DNA of 6,776 nucleotides from Anaerolineaceae bacterium (GTDB taxonomy: Bacteria > Chloroflexota > Anaerolineae > Anaerolineales > Anaerolineaceae). Made by a program: the position numbers and the translations under genes. Shown here in pieces: positions 1 through 5,579 of the stretch. How positions within the stretch are numbered: the first letter of the stretch is position 1; each line of letters starts with the position of its first letter. The notes below the pieces were generated by a model. The model worked only from the letters and a program-made list of their open reading frames with translations. It was not told where the DNA came from and did not search any database. The stretch lies in NCBI GenBank assembly GCA_003542325.1, contig DPKV01000075.1, positions 1,165 through 7,940 on the forward strand, in the 5' to 3' direction.

Positions 1-1
1 G

Positions 2-928
2 ACTGAAACCACTTTCTTTCTGACTTCTTCCGCTTTACTTGCCGATTTCCAAAACACCTTCACCATCCATCAACAGGAATCTTCCTGTGATGGATGGATG
101 GTTTATCACGCCAATCAGTTTGATATTTGGTATTGTCATACGAGCAGCGGATGTCGCACTCCCAGTAAAGCCGGCTTAAATTCAGATAATCTCTGTTATG
201 CGGTGGAAGAAAATTATGAGAAATTGCTGGATTGGGATGGCGCTTCGTACAGGACGATCTGGATAAACCGGAACAATACCATACCCGCAACTGAATTTCC
301 CTCTCATGACTATGAACTGGAGCGGATAAGTCAGCTCGAAGAAATCCATCATATTGGTCAATCCCCTTCGCTTTCCCAATGCCTGAATTGGTGGGAGGAT
401 TGGAATCTGCCTGAGAATGTCTGCCGACACGTGATAAAAGTCGCCTGGGCTGCGTACGCTCTGGCGGTCATGTTGAGAGATAAAGGGATCAATGTGAATC
501 CTATCCTTACGCACCGCGGGGGATTGCTGCATGACCTGGATAAGATCAAAACCCTTAAACTGGTCAACAGTCATGGGAATATCGGCGCATCCTTTTTAGT
601 CAGCCAGGGTTTTCCTGCTGTTGCAGAAATCGTCCGGGGCCATATCCTGCATACCATTTTGGACCCAGCTTCGGATAGTCGGCCATGGGAGGTCAAACTG
701 GTTTATTTCTGTGACAAATTGGCCGAAGGTGACAGGATTGTGCCTCTTGAAGAACGATTTTCAGCATTAGGGAAACGTTATCCTGAATATATGAAGAAAA
801 TGAGTCGGGCAAAGGTGCATGTTTGGGGATTGAATAACGAGATATGTTCGATCTTGTCAATCCCGGACAATGACCACCTGGTTTTATTATTAAACACATT
901 GAGTCAAAGCATTTCCCTGGCTCAATAG
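2..928 (+). CDS. HD-domain metal-dependent phosphohydrolase-like protein, 5' partial
   Basis: The frame is open from position 2 to the TAG at 926-928. The first in-frame ATG is at 98, but it has no well-placed ribosome site and 32 coding codons precede it, so the true start is probably left of the window. Numbering from that ATG (276 residues), the C-terminal half is an HD fold: H111, the H145-D146 pair in 'GGLLHDLDK', H159, H182 in 'RGHIL' and D206 in 'FCDKLAEGDR'. This matches the HDIG-type metal ligand order, so a metal-dependent phosphohydrolase acting on a nucleotide or phosphoester is the family expectation; the substrate is unknown. Residues 20-85 ('YRTIWINRNN', then 'DYELERISQLEEI') recall the C-terminal end of HAD-superfamily hydrolases, without the usual Gly-Asp motif. 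No membrane segment is visible within the window. It converges on the transporter operon and is probably unrelated in function. HD assignment is firm; the HAD link is tentative. Confidence 0.8.
   Translation, partial: TETTFFLTSSALLADFQNTFTIHQQESSCDGWMVYHANQFDIWYCHTSSGCRTPSKAGLNSDNLCYAVEENYEKLLDWDGASYRTIWINRNNTIPATEFPSHDYELERISQLEEIHHIGQSPSLSQCLNWWEDWNLPENVCRHVIKVAWAAYALAVMLRDKGINVNPILTHRGGLLHDLDKIKTLKLVNSHGNIGASFLVSQGFPAVAEIVRGHILHTILDPASDSRPWEVKLVYFCDKLAEGDRIVPLEERFSALGKRYPEYMKKMSRAKVHVWGLNNEICSILSIPDNDHLVLLLNTLSQSISLAQ
63..97. repeat. 35-nt inverted repeat (hairpin) abutting ATG 98
   Basis: The arms CCATCCATC + ACAGGAA (63-71, 73-79) and TTCCTGT + GATGGATGG (82-88, 89-97) are exactly complementary, giving 16 pairs with a single bulged A at 72 and only 2 nt (80-81) between the arms. 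The structure stops one base before the in-frame ATG at 98. There is no T-run after it, so it does not look like a terminator. If translation starts upstream it lies within coding sequence; if it starts at 98 it would block the ribosome site. Confidence 0.6.
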
Positions 929-971
929 TTTTCTTTGTAACCGGTTTTGTGGAATTGATGAATTAAATGGA

Positions 972-998
972 AATTGCCCTCCAGTAATGAGGGCAATT
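972..998. terminator. Bidirectional terminator between convergent genes
   Basis: The arms AATTGCCCTC (972-981) and GAGGGCAATT (989-998) are perfectly complementary with a 7-nt loop. The stem lies 43 nt after the HD gene stop on the plus strand and 34 nt after the ATPase F stop on the minus strand, in the only gap between these two convergent genes. The flanks are A/T-rich on both sides (ATTATTTAG after it on plus; TTTCCATTTAATT on minus) but without a long uninterrupted T-run. The position and stem make it the likely end for both transcripts. Confidence 0.7.
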
Positions 999-1032
999 AT
1001 TTAGTTTGAATTGTCTCCGGAGACCAGAAAGA

Positions 1033-2064
1033 TCACTTCATGAATTGTTCTGCGAAGTGACAGGCTACCTGGTGTTCTGGGCGCAGCTCGCGTAATATTG
1101 GCTCTTCCAATGAACAAATCTCCTGCGCATACGGACAGCGGGGATGGAACCGGCAGCCTGATGGTGGATGAATGGGGTTGGGGATCTCACCCTTGGGCAT
1201 GACTTCTTTGCGGCGTTTGTGTGGATCTGGTACGGGAACAGCAGCCAGGAGGGCAATGGTATAAGGATGTAAAGGATGTGAATAGACTTCCCTCAAGTCA
1301 CTGATCTCCACAATTTTACCCAGGTAGAGAACACCGATCCGATCACAAATGTACTTGGCTGTTGCCAAATCATGGGTGATGAATAAATAAGTCAGTTTTA
1401 ATTCGTTCTTCAATTGAACCATCAAGTCCAGTAATTGGGCTCGAACGCTGACATCAGCCATGGCGATGGGTTCATCCGCCAAAATAAGATCGGGGTTAGT
1501 GACAAGGGCGCGGGCGATGACCACGCGTTGTCTTTGACCACCCGAGATTTGATGTGGAAATTTGTTATAGAAATACATTGCCGGCGAGAGCCCCACTTTT
1601 TCCATGATCTCAATGACCATGTCCCGGTGATTGTCCTTCGTTTCCGGGTAATGGATCTCCAATCCCTGGCGGATTGCGTTGCCAAGAGACATCCGGGGGT
1701 TAAGCGAGGCCATTGGATCCTGAAAAATGACCTGCATACGGCGCCGAAGTTGACGTAATTCCTCACCATTTAATTGAGAGAGATCAATGCCATCAAACCT
1801 TACTTCACCTGCGGTTTTCTCAGCCAGGCCGATGGTGACCCGGCCGATCGTGGTTTTTCCACTGCCGCTTTCTCCAGCCAAACCTAACACCTCACCGCGA
1901 CGTATTTGAAAAGAGACGCCGTCAACAGCACGAACAAAATCCCGGTCTTTTGAAAAGAGTTGAGCAAAAAATCCCGTTTGGACTGGATAATATTTTTTCA
2001 GGTTTTTTACATCAACAAGATATTCATTTTGATTTGGCAGAGGTTTGTATGTTTGATTTTTCAT
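1033..2064 (-). CDS. Peptide-type ABC importer ATP-binding protein, DppF/OppF-like
   Basis: Cytoplasmic ATPase subunit, 343 residues, a normal family length. Walker A is GESGSGKTT (64-72), the Q-loop is Q115 in 'VIFQDPMASLNP', the ABC signature is ISGGQRQR (173-180), Walker B is LILADEP with D197-E198, and the switch histidine is H231. After the nucleotide-binding domain comes the oligopeptide-transporter C-terminal extension 'HPLHPYT…PPSGCRFHPRCP', with cysteines 304, 310, 317 and 335 (Cx5Cx6Cx17C), a pattern known to hold an Fe-S cluster in some OppD/DppD structures. The D-loop reads IAMAD where SALD is usual. It starts inside the end of ATPase D (ATGA overlap) behind a good GAGGT site, so the two are translationally coupled, consistent with a D/F heterodimer that powers the two permeases. 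It is the last gene of the operon. Family certain; substrate unknown. Confidence 0.95.
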   Translation of the reverse strand: MKNQTYKPLPNQNEYLVDVKNLKKYYPVQTGFFAQLFSKDRDFVRAVDGVSFQIRRGEVLGLAGESGSGKTTIGRVTIGLAEKTAGEVRFDGIDLSQLNGEELRQLRRRMQVIFQDPMASLNPRMSLGNAIRQGLEIHYPETKDNHRDMVIEIMEKVGLSPAMYFYNKFPHQISGGQRQRVVIARALVTNPDLILADEPIAMADVSVRAQLLDLMVQLKNELKLTYLFITHDLATAKYICDRIGVLYLGKIVEISDLREVYSHPLHPYTIALLAAVPVPDPHKRRKEVMPKGEIPNPIHPPSGCRFHPRCPYAQEICSLEEPILRELRPEHQVACHFAEQFMK

Positions 2065-3074
2065 GGTCTTACCTCAAGTGTCGGTGTGGATTTTTCAGAA
2101 TGGTCCGCATAAAGCCAACATTTAACTTCCCTGCCCGGAGTGACCTCTTGTAATTCGGGTTCGTACTTTGCACAGATATCCATTGCCTTTGGGCAGCGCG
2201 GATGGAAACGACAGCCACTTGGCGGGTGGGTTAGATTTGGCGGTTCGCCTTGCATTTTGTAGAGTTCTTCATTGTCATTCAACTGAATATTGGGAATGGA
2301 ATGCAGCAAACCCTGGGTATAGGGATGGAGAGGGTCATCAAATATGGAATACACCTCACCAATTTCGACGACATGTCCCGCATACATCACAACGACCCGG
2401 TCACAAAGCTCAGCGACGAGTGCGATATTGTGCGTGATGACCAGCAGGGTCACACCAAATTCTTCACGAATATCCCGGAACTGGTCTGCCAGCTTCGCCT
2501 CAACAATCACATCCAGAGATGTTGTCGCCTCATCAGCGATGATCAGGTTGGCTTTGAGGACCAGCCCCAAAGCGATCATGACGCGTTGGCGCATACCGCC
2601 GGATAGTTGATGGGGATAACTATTCATCCGGCGTTTTTGGATGCCAAGTCGTTCGACCAGTTTACTGGCACGTTCAAGAGCTTCCTGGGTTGACGTCTCC
2701 GGCTCGTGCACCTGAATGGCTTCAATGATATGTTCATCCATCCGCTGGACTGGATTGAGGGAGGTCATTGGGTCCTGAAAAATCATACTGACCTTATGGC
2801 CGCGAAAATCCTGCATTTGTTTTTGGTCATAGGTCATAATGTCTTCATCTTCAAAGATCAACTTCCCATCAACGATTCGGCCGGGAGGCTGGATCATGCG
2901 CATGAGTGCCTTGCCCATGGTGCTCTTGCCGCAGCCGCTTTCTCCGACCAATCCCAGGATTTCTCCTTTTTTAATATCAAAAGAGACATGGTCCACTGCG
3001 CTGACCAATCCCAACCGGGTTTGATAGGTTACTGAAAGATCACGAACTTGCATTAAGATATTATTTTCATTCAT
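2061..3074 (-). CDS. Peptide-type ABC importer ATP-binding protein, DppD/OppD-like
   Basis: Cytoplasmic ATPase subunit, 337 residues. Walker A is GESGCGKST (44-52), the Q-loop is Q100 in 'MIFQDPMTSLNP', the ABC signature is LSGGMRQR (157-164), Walker B is LIIADEAT with D181-E182, the D-loop is TSLD and the switch histidine is H215 in 'VITHN'. The C-terminal oligopeptide-transporter extension has cysteines 288, 294, 301 and 319, with the same Cx5Cx6Cx17C spacing as the partner ATPase, so both may carry an Fe-S cluster. Its start lies 4 nt after the permease C stop with no clear Shine-Dalgarno sequence, suggesting translation by coupling. Its stop overlaps the next ATPase start. The LSGGMRQR form and the gene order place it as the D-type subunit. 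Both halves of the ATPase look catalytically complete. Confidence 0.95.
   Translation of the reverse strand: MNENNILMQVRDLSVTYQTRLGLVSAVDHVSFDIKKGEILGLVGESGCGKSTMGKALMRMIQPPGRIVDGKLIFEDEDIMTYDQKQMQDFRGHKVSMIFQDPMTSLNPVQRMDEHIIEAIQVHEPETSTQEALERASKLVERLGIQKRRMNSYPHQLSGGMRQRVMIALGLVLKANLIIADEATTSLDVIVEAKLADQFRDIREEFGVTLLVITHNIALVAELCDRVVVMYAGHVVEIGEVYSIFDDPLHPYTQGLLHSIPNIQLNDNEELYKMQGEPPNLTHPPSGCRFHPRCPKAMDICAKYEPELQEVTPGREVKCWLYADHSEKSTPTLEVRP
2071..2075 (-). promoter_or_regulatory. Ribosome binding site of ATPase F
   Basis: GAGGT on the minus strand lies 6 nt before the ATG at 2064, inside the 3' end of the ATPase D gene. It supports this start and the 4-nt overlapping stop/start arrangement. 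Confidence 0.7.
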
Positions 3075-3078
3075 AAGC

Positions 3079-4341
3079 TTATCGATCCGATAATTTGGGA
3101 TTTAATATTTCGGAGAGGCTCTCACCCAGCATGCTGAAGGAGAGGGTCACAAGGGTCACCATCAAACCAGGGTAGGTGATAAGCCACCAGGCACGGCGGA
3201 CATAATCCTGACCCCGTGAAAGATCAATACCCCAGTCTGGCGTGTTTGGCGGGAGACCAAAACCCAAAAAGCTTAATCCGGCTTCCGTGAGGATTGCATC
3301 ACCAACATTGATTGAGAAGATGATCACGATGGAAGGGATAACATTGGGGAAGATGTACCGTGTCAGGATCTTTTGCCAAGGTGTACCCAGGCTGCGGGCC
3401 GCCTCCACATAGAGTTCTTTCTTTACACCCAGGGTCTGACCACGGACAATCCGGTAATATGTGGGTATATACAGAACAGCGATCGAGACGATGATATTCC
3501 CAATCCCTGCGCCAAGTACGGCAGCAATGGCAATTGCCAGGATCAGACCCGGAAAAGAATACAGGCTATCCATAATTACTGTCATGATTTTATCAAACGG
3601 ACCACCGATAAAACCGCTGATCAATCCCAGAGGGACGCCTATTACCAGAGATACTACGGCCGAAGAGAGACCAACAATCAGCGCAATCCTGGTTCCCCAG
3701 ATGATCCGGCTGAACACATCCTGGCCGATTTGATTGGTTCCAAAGATGAATCCCTTGGAAGTCTCACTTCGTAGTGTACTTGCCACCTGTAAAGTGGGAA
3801 AATCGTCCAATATTTCTTCAAGTACATCGGGTGCGACCACAAAACCATCGATTTCACCGGCTTCCAGTGCTGCCAGGCCTTCCTCCAAAGTGTCATAACG
3901 CATCTGCCGTGGTTGATATCGAACACGCTCAGGGGCTGCTTTGTTCAAGGAATCGACCACCTCCCGAAGCGCTTGACTGGCAGGGCTGCCAACAATGAAA
4001 CCAATGTTATTGGTTTTCTCGCCGATATCTTGAACTGTGATCTCGCCGCTTGCAATGGGAGCGACAAGGACATATGAAGAGGGCGCTTCTCCAGGGGCCA
4101 ACAATGAAGGTCCAACTTCTGCAGATGGATCGTAAGGTGCAAACCACTGTGGGAAGATACCAACCAGGATAATGAAGACCAACAAAATGGCACTGATTGT
4201 CACAAACCACCAGTCGCCGCCATACCATTTTCTGGCAATAAAAAGTTTGCGGACGAAACCAACCTTATCCAGATCGAGAAGCCATTCCGGCGTTTCGGGA
4301 GATGTCTCATTGGCTTTTTTGTTTTTCGTTTTATTTTTCAT
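3079..4341 (-). CDS. Peptide-type ABC importer permease, DppC-like, with extra binding-like segment
   Basis: Inner-membrane channel subunit, 420 residues, about 110-120 longer than most DppC/OppC proteins. A lysine-rich hydrophilic N-terminus (1-45) precedes TM1 (about 46-66, ending 'FPQWFAPYDP'). Normally the conserved 'FGTDQLGRDVFSR' motif follows soon after; here its equivalent FGTNQIGQDVFSR lies at 200-212, and residues about 85-195 are an insertion. The remaining helices fall near 215-240, 250-273, 277-297, 333-357 and 385-407. The EAA loop that contacts the ATPases is intact at 313-332 (EAARSLGTPWQKILTRYIFP). It pairs with permease B to form the pore. The inserted segment contains 'NNIGFIVGSP' and 'LAALEAGEIDGFVVAP', which resemble one lobe of a family-3 solute-binding fold, and by topology it would sit outside the membrane. 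Permease identity is sure; the meaning of the insertion is not known. Confidence 0.95.
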   Translation of the reverse strand: MKNKTKNKKANETSPETPEWLLDLDKVGFVRKLFIARKWYGGDWWFVTISAILLVFIILVGIFPQWFAPYDPSAEVGPSLLAPGEAPSSYVLVAPIASGEITVQDIGEKTNNIGFIVGSPASQALREVVDSLNKAAPERVRYQPRQMRYDTLEEGLAALEAGEIDGFVVAPDVLEEILDDFPTLQVASTLRSETSKGFIFGTNQIGQDVFSRIIWGTRIALIVGLSSAVVSLVIGVPLGLISGFIGGPFDKIMTVIMDSLYSFPGLILAIAIAAVLGAGIGNIIVSIAVLYIPTYYRIVRGQTLGVKKELYVEAARSLGTPWQKILTRYIFPNVIPSIVIIFSINVGDAILTEAGLSFLGFGLPPNTPDWGIDLSRGQDYVRRAWWLITYPGLMVTLVTLSFSMLGESLSEILNPKLSDR

Positions 4342-4348
4342 TTAAATT

Positions 4349-4353
4349 CTCTC
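4349..4353 (-). promoter_or_regulatory. Ribosome binding site of permease C
   Basis: GAGAG on the minus strand lies 7 nt before the ATG at 4341, within the 31-nt gap after the permease B stop. It supports the long K-rich N-terminus as real. Confidence 0.55.
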
Positions 4354-4372
4354 AAACTTATTCCATATTCGC

Positions 4373-5395
4373 TTAGTAGCGAATCCGGGGATCGATAAAA
4401 GCGTAGAGGACATCCATCAATAAACTGATTACAGCAACAAACATGGCAAATACACCAATGGTTGCCTGGACAGCAGTGTAATCCCGTAATTGAATGCGCT
4501 CAACCAAATACCGTCCAACACCAGGTAATGAGAAGGTTGTTTCCGTCAAAACCGCACCCGCCAGCAGGATAGCAAATTGGAGTCCCAGGAGGGTAAGAAT
4601 GGGGATAAAAGTATTGCGGAGGGCGTGTTTATACACCAGCCGTTTTTCCCCAATTCCCCTGGCTCGACCGGCCGTTATAAAATCTGATTGCAGCATCTCA
4701 ATCATATTGACCCGCGTTAACCTCACAAACACACCCGAGAGTGCCAGGCCAAGGGTAATTGAGGGGAGAATGAGGTGTTTGATAGCTGACCATAAGGCTG
4801 GCCAATTTCCAGTGATCAATCCGTCCAACACATAAAAGTTTGTGGGTGAATCAAAAGTGGTTAATAACAAGGTGTCCATCCGCCCGGAAAGTGGGAAGAT
4901 GGGTATTTTTACGGAAAATCCGATTTGAAACAATAATCCCATGAAAAAGATGGGGATTGAGGACATGACAATACTAAGCAAGCGTATGATGTAGTCAATG
5001 GTTTTCTTTCGATTTTTAGCAGCATACGCGCCTGAAAAGATTCCAATGACTGCTGTGAGCGTGATGGCAGGAATGGTCAGCTCAATGGTGGCGGGAAGTC
5101 GCTCCCCTAATTCATCTCTAATGGGGCGTTCACCCTGAGTCAATGCTGTGCCGAAATTGAAGGTGACCATATCGCCAAGGAAATCAAAGTATTGAACAAT
5201 CAATGGGCGGTTCAACCCAAGCCGGTCTCGCAAGTCTTCTGCCTGTTCTTCACTTACCCGTGGACCGAGTTGAGAGCGGATCGGGTCTCCTGGAAGGACC
5301 CGCATAATGAAGAAGATCAAAGTTACCAGGATAATGACCATTGGAATGGTCATCAAGGCTCGGGTGACGAGATACCTTCGTAATGAAGAGGACAT
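4373..5395 (-). CDS. Peptide-type ABC importer permease, DppB-like
   Basis: Inner-membrane channel subunit, 340 residues, normal for the family. TM1 (about 12-32) runs into the hallmark MRVLPGDP (31-38), followed by the external region 'GLNRPLIVQYFDFL' and 'FNFGTAL'. Further helices lie near 103-125, 135-160, 207-228, 262-285 and 312-334. The EAA coupling loop is at 241-260 (TAGRARGIGEKRLVYKHALR), and 'ETTFSLPGVGRYL' and the ending 'YAFIDPRIRY' are typical. It forms the pore with the DppC-like protein. The start at 5395 is supported by a GGAG site 7 nt upstream. It follows the binding-protein gene across a 184-nt spacer with a stable hairpin, which may lower its expression compared with the binding protein. 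Nothing in it is truncated or unusual. Substrate cannot be told from the permease. Confidence 0.95.
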   Translation of the reverse strand: MSSSLRRYLVTRALMTIPMVIILVTLIFFIMRVLPGDPIRSQLGPRVSEEQAEDLRDRLGLNRPLIVQYFDFLGDMVTFNFGTALTQGERPIRDELGERLPATIELTIPAITLTAVIGIFSGAYAAKNRKKTIDYIIRLLSIVMSSIPIFFMGLLFQIGFSVKIPIFPLSGRMDTLLLTTFDSPTNFYVLDGLITGNWPALWSAIKHLILPSITLGLALSGVFVRLTRVNMIEMLQSDFITAGRARGIGEKRLVYKHALRNTFIPILTLLGLQFAILLAGAVLTETTFSLPGVGRYLVERIQLRDYTAVQATIGVFAMFVAVISLLMDVLYAFIDPRIRY

Positions 5396-5402
5396 GTTAC
5401 GG

Positions 5403-5406
5403 CTCC
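5403..5406 (-). promoter_or_regulatory. Ribosome binding site of permease B
   Basis: GGAG on the minus strand, 7 nt before the ATG at 5395. It fixes the start of permease B. Confidence 0.65.
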
Positions 5407-5429
5407 AAAATGTAAGGAATAATATATGA

Positions 5430-5457
5430 CTGAGGGCAAGGTTTCCCTCGCCCTCAG
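5430..5457 (-). promoter_or_regulatory. Intergenic mRNA hairpin with GAAA tetraloop
   Basis: Read on the minus strand (the transcript), CTGAGGGC pairs perfectly with GCCCTCAG, and inside these a G·U wobble and AGG/CCT pairs close a GAAA loop: 12 pairs with a GNRA cap. The one non-Watson-Crick pair is a G·U only on the minus strand (it would be A/C on plus), pointing to a role in the operon RNA. The downstream sequence (TCATATATTATT) is A/T-rich but lacks a T-run, so partial termination or protection of the upstream mRNA 3' end is more likely than a full stop. It sits 122 nt after the binding-protein stop and 34 nt before permease B. Confidence 0.65.
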
Positions 5458-5579
5458 CTGTAACAAACTCATGTACTAAATTCGTTCAGGTTTGATCTCA
5501 GAGGACAATTGACCTTCTTTCATAATGATCAAAATCCTTTGACGTAATAAAAAACCTGACATGCTTCAAGCGATATTAT

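Larger units (their letters stand above)
5396..5579 (-). other. Untranslated spacer between binding protein and permease B
   Basis: This is the longest gene-free stretch in the window (184 nt). It is A/T-rich apart from the hairpin at 5430-5457. I see no convincing promoter and no continuation of the binding protein in any minus-strand frame. A 28-codon frame (5476-5562) lacks a ribosome site. The spacer probably serves only in setting the ratio of binding protein to membrane parts. Confidence 0.5.

Noticed and set aside
98..100. ATG 98 as the true start of the HD gene
   Set aside because: The frame is open from position 2, there is no ribosome site at a suitable distance, and the preceding residues look like protein. 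Kept only as the first Met within the window.
182..574. 130-codon minus-strand frame opposite the HD gene
   Set aside because: Lies wholly antisense to a gene with a clear HD domain and has no domain features of its own.
1435..2606. Plus-strand frames opposite the two ATPase genes (such as 1435-1758 and 2250-2606)
   Set aside because: They mirror highly conserved ATPase motifs on the other strand and have low-complexity or unremarkable translations.
5486..5559. 8-bp complementary arms TCAGGTTT (5486-5493) and AAACCTGA (5552-5559)
   Set aside because: The arms are 58 nt apart with no supporting inner or outer pairs, so an attenuator-like structure is not convincing.
5476..5562. 28-codon minus-strand frame in the spacer (MSGFLLRQRI…)
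   Set aside because: No Shine-Dalgarno sequence before it, no recognisable features, and a length expected by chance in such a spacer.
5411..5575. Internal promoter for permease B (TTGAAG and TATATT-like boxes)
   Set aside because: The boxes are not at workable spacing from each other, and A/T-rich sequence gives such matches by chance.
5396..5579. Frameshifted continuation of the truncated second binding domain
   Set aside because: All three minus-strand frames after the stop soon end and none contains the expected VRQA…D region; the base composition also drops to an intergenic type.
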